Below are positions 1-7,803 of a DNA stretch of 40,619 nucleotides, piece after piece (within the stretch, counting starts at the first letter, position 1; every line of letters begins with the position of its first letter). A program made the translations under genes and the position numbers. The stretch lies in assembly GCA_009923795.1 (NCBI GenBank), contig RFSU01000001.1, forward strand, positions 1 through 40,619, given 5' to 3'. Origin of the DNA: Sphingomonadaceae bacterium. Lineage in GTDB: Bacteria > Pseudomonadota > Alphaproteobacteria > Sphingomonadales > Sphingomonadaceae. The notes under the pieces were generated by a model, which saw only the letters and a program-made list of their open reading frames with translations, did not search any database and was not told the origin of the DNA.

Positions 1-437
1 GCGTTCGCCCGCCCCCATCGCTGGTCAATATCTTTAAGGAGCTGGAGGCTGATTTGGGCATCTCACGCCCGCGCCATGGCTTTTTAGAGCATTGGGCGCA
101 GCAGGGCGTGTTGCTGCTCAACAGCGTCCTGACGGTGGAAATGGGGCAAGCGGCCTCGCATCAACGCAAAGGCTGGGAAGAGTTTACCGATGCCGTGGTG
201 CGCGCCGTCAATGATCGACCCGATCCCATCATCTTCCTGCTCTGGGGCACTTATGCCCAGAAGAAAGCGAGCTTTGTCGATACCAATCGCCATTTGGTGC
301 TGAAAGCGGCCCATCCCTCTCCGCTCTCGGCGCATAACGGTTTTCTGGGGTGTCGCCATTTTTCAAAGGCGAACAGCTTTCTGACATCCCACGGGCTGCC
401 GCCGATAGATTGGTCGCTGCCTGATAATCCGGCTTAA
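1..437 (+). CDS. ung: Uracil-DNA glycosylase, C-terminal part (truncated by window edge)
   Basis: This enzyme removes uracil from DNA as the first step of base-excision repair. The reading frame is open from base 3 to the TAA at 437, so 144 residues are visible and the start lies outside the window. The visible part begins with a PPSLVNIFKELE segment, typical of family-1 UDG. It then shows the LLLNSVLTV strand, the LLWGTYAQKK segment, and the uracil/DNA-binding HPSPLSAHNGFLGCRHF loop near the C-terminus. Many homologues have an Arg where this protein has Asn in HNGF, which is a minor difference. It converges on argB with only six bases between the stops. The identification rests on several family motifs and is firm. 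Confidence 0.95.
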   Translation, partial: VRPPPSLVNIFKELEADLGISRPRHGFLEHWAQQGVLLLNSVLTVEMGQAASHQRKGWEEFTDAVVRAVNDRPDPIIFLLWGTYAQKKASFVDTNRHLVLKAAHPSPLSAHNGFLGCRHFSKANSFLTSHGLPPIDWSLPDNPA

Positions 438-443
438 GCCCGC

Positions 444-1343
444 TTATTTGCGAACCAATGTCCCCGCACCGCCGCGCGTGAAGATTTCAAGCAGGGTCAC
501 ATGCGGGACACGACCATCCAGAATTACGGCCGCATCCACGCCGCCTTCGACGGCGGTTGTGCAGGTTTCCAGCTTGGGGATCATGCCGCCTGTGACGGTG
601 CCGTCGGCCTGAAGCTCGGCGATCCGCTGCGGATCAAGATCGGTCAGCAAATTACCTTGCTTATCGAGCACCCCTGCCACATCCGTCAGCAGGAACAAGC
701 GCGCGGCCTTTAAATGCGCAGCAATTGCCCCGGCCATCGTGTCCGCATTTATATTATAGGTGGCCCCCGTCTCATCCGGCGCAATAGGCGCCACGACGGG
801 GATCACGCCATTGCTGGTCAGCGTTTCCAATATTGCGGGGTTGACCGCGACAGGTTCGCCCACAAAGCCAATATCGACATTGCGTTCAATACCGCGATTG
901 GCGTCGGGCTCACGCCCTTCAATCCGGCGGGCGGTCACAAGACCCGCATCCTTGCCAGACAGGCCAACCGCCTGCCCGCCTGCCTGCATGATCCAGCCGA
1001 CGATTTCCTTGTTAATGGCCCCGGACAAGACCATTTCCGCGACATAGGCGGTCTCTTTATCGGTCACGCGCAAGCCGCCGACAAACTTCGATTCAATCCC
1101 AAGCTGCTTGAGCATCCGGCCGATCTGTGGCCCGCCGCCATGAACAACAATGGGGTTAATGCCCACGGCCTTCAGCAAAACCACATCCTCAGCAAAGCTG
1201 CGCGCCGCCTCTGGATCGCCCATGGCGTGGCCGCCATATTTCACGACAAAGGTCTGTCCGGCATAACGCTGAATATAGGGCAGCGCTTCGGTCAGGATTT
1301 CCGCCTTTGCAAGTGCGGTCTGGTCAGGTGCGTGGGTGCTCAT
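444..1343 (-). CDS. argB: Acetylglutamate kinase
   Basis: ArgB phosphorylates N-acetyl-L-glutamate with ATP, the second step of arginine synthesis in the cytoplasm. The 299-residue length is usual for the family. The N-terminal region carries the phosphate-binding VVKYGGHAMGD motif with Lys35. It is followed by the substrate-binding IVVHGGGPQIGRML loop, and the C-terminal half has NINADTMAGAIA and GGMIPKLETC, all characteristic of ArgB. The start is ATG at 1343. The gene lies 12 bases downstream of the queuosine-precursor transporter gene on the same strand, so the two may share a transcript. No regulatory site is visible. Confidence 0.97.
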   Translation of the reverse strand: MSTHAPDQTALAKAEILTEALPYIQRYAGQTFVVKYGGHAMGDPEAARSFAEDVVLLKAVGINPIVVHGGGPQIGRMLKQLGIESKFVGGLRVTDKETAYVAEMVLSGAINKEIVGWIMQAGGQAVGLSGKDAGLVTARRIEGREPDANRGIERNVDIGFVGEPVAVNPAILETLTSNGVIPVVAPIAPDETGATYNINADTMAGAIAAHLKAARLFLLTDVAGVLDKQGNLLTDLDPQRIAELQADGTVTGGMIPKLETCTTAVEGGVDAAVILDGRVPHVTLLEIFTRGGAGTLVRK

Positions 1344-1355
1344 AATCTAGGCGCG

Positions 1356-1982
1356 CTATGCGGTCTCGGCATCCCGGTCAAGCTTCTGACCAAGACGCAC
1401 CATCCATGTGACAAGCAGCGGAACCATGATGATCGACAGAATAATCTTCGTCGTCATCTGCCCAAGCATCAGATCGGCAATCTCCCGCTCTCCATAAAAG
1501 GAGATGGAAATGAACAAGACTGTATCCAGAATTTGCGACAAAACGCTGGCGATCCCTGCGCGCAGCCAGAGCAAGCCGCCGTCCGGCCGCGCCAGCCGCG
1601 CAAAGACATAGACATTCAGCGTCTGCGACAGGCCATAAGCAATTAGTCCCGCAAACATCATCCGGCCACTCTGCCCCAAGATGATGGGAAAGGCTTCAAT
1701 CGCAGGTGGGTACATGCCTTCATCAACGGGCAGCGCAAGGACAATGCGGATCAGCAGGATCGACGTCACCAGCGGAATAAAGCCAAAGCGGACGAGCTTA
1801 TCCGCCGTCTCACGCCCGTAAAGCTCTGCAATCGCGCTGGAGGTGATGACCAGCAGCAAGAAGGGGAAAATCCCGGCTTCCACGGCCAAGGGGCCGAGCG
1901 CCACCTGCTTTGCCCCCAAAACCCCCGCAATGCAGACCATGCCGCCATAGAAGATTGAGAAAATAAATAAGGATTTCGGCAT
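1356..1982 (-). CDS. yhhQ: Queuosine precursor transporter (YhhQ/VUT family)
   Basis: This inner-membrane protein of about 208 residues belongs to the VUT/YhhQ family, whose studied members import queuosine precursors such as preQ0 or preQ1 for tRNA wobble modification. It is hydrophobic throughout, with about six membrane segments. Family-like features are the AGVLGAKQVALG opening, the LLLVITSSAIAELYG segment, and the late SQILDTVLFISISFYG segment. I chose ATG at 1982 because a GGAAGG ribosome-binding sequence lies at the right distance upstream; an ATG five codons earlier would overlap that site. It precedes argB in the same direction. A gluQRS gene, which uses queuosine-tRNA, lies about 3 kb away. 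Confidence 0.88.
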   Translation of the reverse strand: MPKSLFIFSIFYGGMVCIAGVLGAKQVALGPLAVEAGIFPFLLLVITSSAIAELYGRETADKLVRFGFIPLVTSILLIRIVLALPVDEGMYPPAIEAFPIILGQSGRMMFAGLIAYGLSQTLNVYVFARLARPDGGLLWLRAGIASVLSQILDTVLFISISFYGEREIADLMLGQMTTKIILSIIMVPLLVTWMVRLGQKLDRDAETA

Positions 1983-2040
1983 GTTGGCCCCTTCCAATAC
2001 TGCTAATTGTCACTTTGGCGCGCCGTGGCGCTTTGTCAAA

Positions 2041-2910
2041 TCAGCGGGTTGGAACGGGCACTGGCCCGGAATAATCATAAAAGCCCCGGCCCGTTTTCCG
2101 ACCGAGCCATCCGGCCTCAACATATTTCACCAGCAAGGGTGCGGGGCGATATTTGCTATCCCCCGTCGTGTTATACAGCACCATGATGATATCAAGACAT
2201 GTATCGAGACCGACAAAATCAGCCAGCTCCAACGGGCCCATCGGGTGGTTGAGGCCGATGCGACAGCCCTTATCAATATCCTGAATATTGGCCGTCCCTT
2301 GCCCCAGCACAAAGACGGCTTCATTGATCATGGGCAGGAGGATGCGGTTAACGACAAAGCCGGGCTCATCCTCTGCATAGACAATTTCTTTTTTCAGTGT
2401 GTCGCAAAACGCGCTGACCGTCTCAACCGTCGCCTTGGACGTGGCGAGCCCCGGAATGACTTCGATCAGGCCCATCACGGGCACCGGATTGAAAAAGTGA
2501 ATGCCAATGAACCGCGCGGGATCGGGCGAAGCCTGCGCCATACGGGTGATCGGAATAGAGGAGGTATTCGACGCAAGGATCGCATCATCGCGCAGAGTTT
2601 TGCCAACGTCAGCAAAAATAGTGCGCTTAATATCTTCGCGTTCCGTTGCCGCCTCAATCACAAGATCCGCGGCCCCAAAGGAGCCACTGCCTGCAACGGG
2701 CGTAATCAATGCCAAGGCCGCATCGCGTGCCCCTTCGGTTATCTTTTCACGGTCAACCAGACGCTTCAGGCCCTTGGCGACTCCGGCTTTTCCAGCCTCT
2801 GCCCGGGCGAGATCGACATCAGACAATAGGACACGATAGCCCGCCTGCGCTGAAACCTGCGCAATGCCGGTTCCCATTTGACCAGCGCCGATAACTCCGA
2901 TTGTCTTCAC
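2041..2910 (-). CDS. 3-hydroxybutyryl-CoA dehydrogenase
   Basis: This cytoplasmic NAD-dependent enzyme interconverts 3-hydroxyacyl-CoA and 3-oxoacyl-CoA, in butanoate, polyhydroxyalkanoate or fatty-acid metabolism. The 289 residues match the short stand-alone HBDH type. The Rossmann motif GVIGAGQMGTGIAQ is at the N-terminus, the ASNTSSIPIT segment lies mid-domain, and the catalytic HFFNPVPVMGLIEVI is followed by GFVVNRILLPMINEA and the C-terminal LGRKTGRGFYDY. The start is GTG at 2910, supported by a GGAG eight bases upstream. It is divergent from the DUF1176 gene across 84 bases. No partner genes of a beta-oxidation operon are adjacent. Confidence 0.94.
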   Translation of the reverse strand: MKTIGVIGAGQMGTGIAQVSAQAGYRVLLSDVDLARAEAGKAGVAKGLKRLVDREKITEGARDAALALITPVAGSGSFGAADLVIEAATEREDIKRTIFADVGKTLRDDAILASNTSSIPITRMAQASPDPARFIGIHFFNPVPVMGLIEVIPGLATSKATVETVSAFCDTLKKEIVYAEDEPGFVVNRILLPMINEAVFVLGQGTANIQDIDKGCRIGLNHPMGPLELADFVGLDTCLDIIMVLYNTTGDSKYRPAPLLVKYVEAGWLGRKTGRGFYDYSGPVPVPTR

Positions 2911-2994
2911 CCTATAATCTCCATTGTGACGTTTTCCTCAACGCCGCTCGTGGGGCATCTATCGACTCAACACGGCTTGGGCTAGTGTCTTGCC

Positions 2995-4014
2995 ATGCTG
3001 ATGCTGACCGCGCTCCTTTCGGCACTGACCGTCCCCAGCCCCGGCGAGTTAAAAAGCTTTGGGGATTGGACAATTGGTTGCGATAATGGCCGAGCCTGCC
3101 GCGCCGTATCCTTGATGGAGATGGAGACGAGCGAAAACCAATTGACCCTCCAGATTTCGAGAGGACCATTGGCGGGGGATATCGCCCAAATCCGCATCGC
3201 AAACATCGAGAAGCGGGAACCGGGCCAGCCTGTCCGGTTCATAGTTGATGGCAAGATGACGGTCGCCACAGTCACATTCCCGGCAGACGAAGACGCCATC
3301 ATTTTAGCTTTAGATCAGAAACTATCGGCCCAATTCCAAACCGGACGCAGGCTTGAACTGATGGATCCAGAGGACGTTCTGCTCGGCAGCACATCTCTAA
3401 ACGGCTTCACGGAAGCTGTGGCGGAGATAGATGCGCGTCAAGGCCGCAGCAACACGGTGACAGCCCTTGCACAAATAGGCCCAAATCCGGCCACTTCCAT
3501 TCCAGCACCTCCTGCCTTGCCTTTCGTCACCCCCAAAAAGCCGCCGAAAGAAGACATTCTGAAACTGACGTTTGACGAAACGAAGCGACTTTTGAGCATT
3601 GGGGCGTGTGACTTGGGCGATGAGACACCGATTGCCACAGATGCCGTGCGGCTTGACCGGAAGACCTGGCTCGGCCTCGTGCCCTGCGCCATGGGAAGTT
3701 ATAACATCATGACGGCCCCGGTGCTCATTTCAGGCCAAGGAAAGGCGCGAAAGGCAAAGCTTGCTGAATTTGATTTTCTGCCCAGCGCCTCGGTTTCTGT
3801 GACATCCCCGCTGCTCGCCAACGCCAACTGGGATCCAACAACGGGTGAACTTGCCAGCTATGCCAAAGGCCGAGGATTGGGCGATTGCGGCACGACGGAG
3901 ACCTATGTCTGGGATGGCAAGCGCTTTCGCCTCATCTCCCAAATAGCGATGGGCGAATGCCGGGGTGTGCTCGATTGGATTCCCACTTGGCGGGCAACGG
4001 TGCGCCGTCGCTAG
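2995..4014 (+). CDS. DUF1176 domain-containing protein
   Basis: This 339-residue protein has no established biochemical function. It fits the DUF1176 family, which is common in sphingomonads and other proteobacteria and usually exported. The first residues (MLMLTALLSALTV) form a short hydrophobic stretch that could be a weak signal peptide. The N-terminal part has the GDWTIGCDNGRACRAVS pattern, and the C-terminus carries the family-typical GDCGTTETYVWDG and GECRGVLDWIPTWRA. A proline-rich linker at about residues 162-182 separates the two halves. Paired cysteines suggest an oxidising compartment such as the periplasm. It converges with the cobalamin adenosyltransferase gene with two bases between stops. 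Confidence 0.85.
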   Translation: MLMLTALLSALTVPSPGELKSFGDWTIGCDNGRACRAVSLMEMETSENQLTLQISRGPLAGDIAQIRIANIEKREPGQPVRFIVDGKMTVATVTFPADEDAIILALDQKLSAQFQTGRRLELMDPEDVLLGSTSLNGFTEAVAEIDARQGRSNTVTALAQIGPNPATSIPAPPALPFVTPKKPPKEDILKLTFDETKRLLSIGACDLGDETPIATDAVRLDRKTWLGLVPCAMGSYNIMTAPVLISGQGKARKAKLAEFDFLPSASVSVTSPLLANANWDPTTGELASYAKGRGLGDCGTTETYVWDGKRFRLISQIAMGECRGVLDWIPTWRATVRRR

Positions 4015-4016
4015 AA

Positions 4017-4583
4017 TCAGCGAGAGCCGCCCGGAACCCAAAGAATGTCGCCAGCGCCCTTTTCATTGGCATGGCGCGCGGCAACGAAAAGCCAATCCGA
4101 CAACCGATTGACGTAGCGCTGCGCCTCTGGGTTAATCGGCATGTCGCGTCGTGCGAAAACGAGACTACGCTCTGCCCTACGCGCCACAGCGCGCGCGACA
4201 TGCAGCGTGGCGGCAAGTGCACTCCCGCCGGGGAGAATGAAGCTTGTTAGCGCCGCCATATCGGCGTTCATCGCATCAATCTCATCCTCAAGGCGCCGCA
4301 CTTGGGACGGAATAATCCGCAACACCATTTCAGACGGGGTAAAATCATCCCCCGGCGTCGCAAGATCAGCCCCCAGATCAAATAGGTCATTCTGGATGGT
4401 GCGGATCGCGTGAAGCGTGTCGGCGGTCGCGTAAAGAGCGGCAACGCCAAGGCAGCTGTTCAGCTCATCCACGTCACCAATGACCGTCATCCGGGGATTA
4501 TCTTTGGAGGCGCGGCTGCCATCGACAAGGCCCGTCGTGCCATCATCGCCTGTGCGGGTGTAAATCTTGGTGAGTTTGACCAT
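4017..4583 (-). CDS. pduO: Cob(I)alamin adenosyltransferase, PduO type
   Basis: This enzyme transfers the adenosyl group of ATP to cob(I)alamin, giving adenosylcobalamin. The 188 residues match stand-alone PduO-type enzymes. The N-terminal ATP-binding TRTGDDGTTGLVDGSR motif is followed by VDELNSCLG, then the helix ARAVARRAERSLV, and near the C-terminus NRLSDWLFVAARHAN. All are family signatures. The start ATG at 4583 lies two bases after the stop of the upstream HIG1-domain gene, so the genes are probably co-transcribed and translationally coupled. No cobalamin riboswitch or other B12 gene is visible nearby, which suggests salvage of imported cobalamin. Confidence 0.95.
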   Translation of the reverse strand: MVKLTKIYTRTGDDGTTGLVDGSRASKDNPRMTVIGDVDELNSCLGVAALYATADTLHAIRTIQNDLFDLGADLATPGDDFTPSEMVLRIIPSQVRRLEDEIDAMNADMAALTSFILPGGSALAATLHVARAVARRAERSLVFARRDMPINPEAQRYVNRLSDWLFVAARHANEKGAGDILWVPGGSR

Positions 4584-4585
4584 GT

Positions 4586-4819
4586 TTAGCCGCGCGCGGC
4601 GAACAGCATTATGACGACAATCAAAATCGCCACAGCCTGAAACATCACGCGATGCATCATCGCCTTATTCTGCTTCTTGCTCGACTCGCTTGGGCCATCG
4701 CCCATATTTTTCAAATCTTCTTCTGTGGTCCGCAAAAAGGCGATGATGCCGCGAACGAGAGCATAGACTGTCGCCAGCATTGCTGCGACCAAAAGGATGA
4801 TAAGTGCTGTGTTTCCCAT
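4586..4819 (-). CDS. HIG1-domain twin transmembrane protein
   Basis: This small inner-membrane protein of about 77 residues has two hydrophobic helices, ALIILLVAAMLATVYALVRG and VMFQAVAILIVVIMLFAARG. They are joined by a charged loop containing TTEEDL and KKQNKAMMHRVMFQ. This is the layout of the hypoxia-induced-protein (HIG1) domain; eukaryotic members associate with respiratory complexes, but the role in alphaproteobacteria is not settled. I chose ATG at 4819 (MGNTALII) because homologues begin there; an upstream extension of 17 codons looks non-family. The gene sits directly before pduO, two bases apart, an arrangement I recall in other sphingomonads. Confidence 0.85.
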   Translation of the reverse strand: MGNTALIILLVAAMLATVYALVRGIIAFLRTTEEDLKNMGDGPSESSKKQNKAMMHRVMFQAVAILIVVIMLFAARG

Positions 4820-4897
4820 AATGGTGGCGGCATAGACCGATGCCGCGTGAGAGCAAAGGCTTTCATGCACAGCATGGCCGAAAGAAGGTAGGTGGCC

Positions 4898-5752
4898 CTA
4901 GGCCGACAGACGATAGCCGTCCGGCAACTGGCCAAGGCGGAGCGCCGCCATAAGATCACCGGGATTGACGCCCTCCGCCCGAAGATCGGCAATGGCAATT
5001 GACCCGCGACGTTTGGCAAGCCTGCCCCCTTCTGCATCCAGCACCAAAGGATGGTGGTGGTAAAGCGGCGTCGGCAGATCAAGAACGGCCTGCAAAAGGC
5101 GGTGAATATGCGTCGAGTCAAACAGATCAGACCCCCGGACAATGTCCGTTACCCCTTGCCAGGCATCATCCACCACAACCGCAATATGATAGCTGGTGCC
5201 GGCATCCTTTCGCGCGACGATAACATCCCCAAGCAATTGAGGCTGTGCCGGCACGTGGCCAGCCTGCTGATCCTGCCAGAAGAGGGGTCCGGTGTGGTCC
5301 AGTGCAGCCTGTACATCAAGCCGCCAAGAAAATGGCAGCGGATCGGGCGACCCATCATAGCGATGCCGACAGGTGCCGGGATAGAGCCGTTGCGCGCCCT
5401 GCGGCGCTGACGCGGCTTGCGCTGCTATCTCCGCACGGGTGCACCAGCATCTATAGACCAGACCAAGGTCGATCAGACGGTGGAGCGCGTCTTCATACGC
5501 CGCAGATCGGTCTGACTGGCAGACGACATCCGCATCCCAGTTGAGGCCGAGCCAGCTTAGATCCTCCAATATGCTATCGACAAATTCTGCACGGCATCTG
5601 CCAGTGTCTATATCTTCAAGACGCAGCAAGAATTTGCCAGACCTCGCCCGCGCCAGATCATGGGATAGCATCGCCGAATAAGCATGGCCAAGATGCAGCC
5701 GCCCGGTCGGGCTTGGCGCAAAGCGCGTCACGCAATTTGTGTTCAATTGCAT
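4898..5752 (-). CDS. gluQ: Glutamyl-queuosine tRNA(Asp) synthetase
   Basis: GluQRS activates glutamate and attaches it to the queuosine base at position 34 of tRNA(Asp). The roughly 284-residue protein is a truncated class-I glutamyl-tRNA synthetase without an anticodon-binding domain, as expected. It has the TRFAPSPTGRLHLGHAYSA motif (HIGH equivalent HLGH) at its start. A zinc site is formed by CWCTRAEI and YPGTCRHRY, and LAKRRGS replaces KMSKS. ATG at 5752 was chosen because it lies just before the conserved core and has GGGG a few bases upstream; two other in-frame starts lie 5 and 14 codons earlier. The gene is 78 bases upstream of the HIG1-domain gene. Confidence 0.94.
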   Translation of the reverse strand: MQLNTNCVTRFAPSPTGRLHLGHAYSAMLSHDLARARSGKFLLRLEDIDTGRCRAEFVDSILEDLSWLGLNWDADVVCQSDRSAAYEDALHRLIDLGLVYRCWCTRAEIAAQAASAPQGAQRLYPGTCRHRYDGSPDPLPFSWRLDVQAALDHTGPLFWQDQQAGHVPAQPQLLGDVIVARKDAGTSYHIAVVVDDAWQGVTDIVRGSDLFDSTHIHRLLQAVLDLPTPLYHHHPLVLDAEGGRLAKRRGSIAIADLRAEGVNPGDLMAALRLGQLPDGYRLSA

Positions 5753-5845
5753 ACTTGACCCCAACATATTGTAGATGCAGTCATAGAGATGCAATGTTCT
5801 TGGTCAAAGAAGGGCCAGTTGAAAAGAGGGGAATAAGAAGGGTTT

Positions 5846-6412
5846 ATGGTTCACCCTGAGTTACTTCGTCACCCAGATAATTGTCCGGCGCTGGTGCTCA
5901 ACGCGGATTACACGCCGCTGTCCTATTATCCGCTCTCGCTCTGGCCTTGGCAAACGGCCGTCAAAGCCATGTTTCTAGAGCGGGTGGATGTCATTGCCCA
6001 TTATGAGCGGGAAGTAAGAAGCGCCACGACACGGCTGCGGCTGCCCTCCGTTATTGCCTTGAAACAATATGTGAAACCATCTGCACATCCGGCCTTTACG
6101 CGATTCAACCTGTTCCTGCGCGACAAGTTTCAATGCCAATATTGCGGATCTCCAAAGGATTTAACCTTTGACCATGTCATCCCACGGTCCCAAGGGGGGC
6201 GCACGACATGGGAGAATGTGGCCACGGCATGCTCCCCCTGCAATTTGCGCAAAGGCGGCAGAACGCCAAGGGAAGCGGGCATCCGATTGATGCAAACGCC
6301 GCACCGGCCAACAACATGGCAGCTTCAGGATCATGGCCGCAGCTATCCGCCCAACCATCTGCATGAAAGCTGGCTGGATTGGCTTTATTGGGACATTGAA
6401 CTTCAGGCCTAA
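5846..6412 (+). CDS. HNH endonuclease-family protein
   Basis: This 188-residue protein carries a complete HNH nuclease fold in its C-terminal half. Zinc-binding Cys97 and Cys100 (CQYC) are followed by the catalytic DHVIPRSQGG (Asp109-His110), Asn124 in TWENV, and the second zinc pair Cys129/Cys132 in CSPCNLRKG. The N-terminal half, with LNADYTPLSYYPLSLWPWQ, is typical of a widespread chromosomal HNH family in alphaproteobacteria whose role is undefined. The setting is housekeeping, with no methylase or toxin-antitoxin partner, so a restriction role is not supported. The start is ATG at 5846, with a purine-rich AAGAAGGG upstream. It is divergent from gluQRS. Confidence 0.92.
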   Translation: MVHPELLRHPDNCPALVLNADYTPLSYYPLSLWPWQTAVKAMFLERVDVIAHYEREVRSATTRLRLPSVIALKQYVKPSAHPAFTRFNLFLRDKFQCQYCGSPKDLTFDHVIPRSQGGRTTWENVATACSPCNLRKGGRTPREAGIRLMQTPHRPTTWQLQDHGRSYPPNHLHESWLDWLYWDIELQA

Positions 6413-6418
6413 GCCGGC

Positions 6419-7789
6419 CTATTTCGGATCATAAGGGTTTTTGCCGCCGCGCAGCGTCAGCCGCACGGGAACAGCACCAAAGCCAAGCTCTTTGCGGATG
6501 CCATTGACGAGATAGCGGCGGTAGCTTTCGGGTAAATCATCCACGCGATTGCCAAAGACAACAAAGCTGGGTGGGCGCGTTTTGATCTGCGTCACATACC
6601 GCAGCTTAATCCGCTTGCCGCCCGGTGCGGGCGGAGGATTTTTGGTCAATGCCCCTTCAAACCAGCGGTTGAGCTGGCCGGTTGGAACCCGCTTGCTCCA
6701 CGCCGCGCGCACTTCAAACGCAGCTTGCAACAACTGATCAATGCCCTTGCCACTGGCGGCCGAGATAGTGAGCAAGGGCACGCCCTTGACCTGCGCAAAG
6801 CCTTCATCGAGCGCGGTACGCACGCCTTGGAACAGTGCGCTCCCATGCTCTACCGTATCCCATTTGTTGAGCGCGATGATCATGGCGCGCCCTTCGGTGA
6901 AAATCTGATCCGCGATACGCAGATCCTGCGCCTCAAGGCCGCGCGTGGCATCCAGCAAGAGCACCACGACTTCGGCAAAATCAATGGCGCGCTGCGTATC
7001 GGCGGCGGACAGTTTTTCTAGCTTGTCATCCACCTTGGCCTTGCGGCGCAAACCAGCCGTATCGATCAGGCGCACGGCACGATCTTGCCACATCCAGTCA
7101 ATGCTGATGGAGTCGCGCGTAATGCCCGCCTCTGGCCCGGTAATCATGCGATCTTCGCCGAGCATCCGGTTGACCAAGGTTGATTTGCCCGCATTGGGGC
7201 GGCCAACAATGGCGAGTTTCAGAGGGGCACGGGCAAGCGCCTCTTCATCTTCTTCCTCTTCTTCCGGTTCAAACTCTTCTTCTTCGCGCTCCACATGGGG
7301 CAGAAGTTCTTGGAACAGGTCGTCCAGCCCCTCGCCATGTTCCGCGCTGAATGGAATTGGGTCCCCAAGGCCAAGGCTATAGGCATCCAAAATGCCAGAC
7401 TGGCCCGCCCTGCCCTCCGCCTTATTGGCGAGCAGCACGATGGGAGTGGACAGACTGCGAAGCCAATTCGCAATTTCCTGATCCAGCGGCGTGATTCCCG
7501 CCCGTGAATCGATCACGAACAGCGCGACATCCGCACTTTGAGCTGCGGCCTCTGTTTGCGCACGCATGCGACCGGGCAGCGTTTGTGCATCCTCATCCTC
7601 GAAACCCGCGGTGTCGACAATGCGGAATTCCAGCCCAAGGAGATTGGCTTCTCCCTCGCGACGGTCGCGCGTTACACCGGGGCGGTCATCGACAAGCGCA
7701 AGGCGCTTGCCAACAAGCCGGTTGAACAAGGTTGATTTCCCAACATTGGGTCGCCCGATAATGGCAACCACGGGGAGCGCGGAGGCCAT
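6419..7789 (-). CDS. der: Ribosome biogenesis GTPase Der (EngA)
   Basis: Der is an essential tandem-domain GTPase that helps mature the 50S ribosomal subunit. Both GTPase domains are complete. The first has GRPNVGKSTLFNRL and DTAGFED; the second has GRPNAGKSTLVNRM, DTAGLRRKAKVDD and NKWD. A KH-like C-terminal domain ends the 456-residue protein. The linker between the two domains is an unusually long, glutamate-rich stretch encoded around 7240-7300. The start is ATG at 7789 because GAGGGGG lies upstream and overlaps the bamB stop codon; the TTG at 7807 is less likely. The gene follows bamB by 14 bases as the last member of yfgM-bamB-der. Confidence 0.97.
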   Translation of the reverse strand: MASALPVVAIIGRPNVGKSTLFNRLVGKRLALVDDRPGVTRDRREGEANLLGLEFRIVDTAGFEDEDAQTLPGRMRAQTEAAAQSADVALFVIDSRAGITPLDQEIANWLRSLSTPIVLLANKAEGRAGQSGILDAYSLGLGDPIPFSAEHGEGLDDLFQELLPHVEREEEEFEPEEEEEDEEALARAPLKLAIVGRPNAGKSTLVNRMLGEDRMITGPEAGITRDSISIDWMWQDRAVRLIDTAGLRRKAKVDDKLEKLSAADTQRAIDFAEVVVLLLDATRGLEAQDLRIADQIFTEGRAMIIALNKWDTVEHGSALFQGVRTALDEGFAQVKGVPLLTISAASGKGIDQLLQAAFEVRAAWSKRVPTGQLNRWFEGALTKNPPPAPGGKRIKLRYVTQIKTRPPSFVVFGNRVDDLPESYRRYLVNGIRKELGFGAVPVRLTLRGGKNPYDPK

Positions 7790-7803
7790 TTTCTGAGGCC
7801 CCC

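Noticed and set aside
714..1646. 310-codon open frame on the plus strand
   Set aside because: Antisense to argB and the queuosine-precursor transporter; it is a shadow of their codon bias.
5846..6412. HNH protein as part of a restriction or defence system
   Set aside because: No methylase, helicase or toxin partner is adjacent, and the family is a common single chromosomal gene in alphaproteobacteria.
7240..7300. CTTCTT-rich simple repeat
   Set aside because: It encodes the glutamate-rich linker between the two GTPase domains of Der; a phase-variation tract would need longer perfect units.
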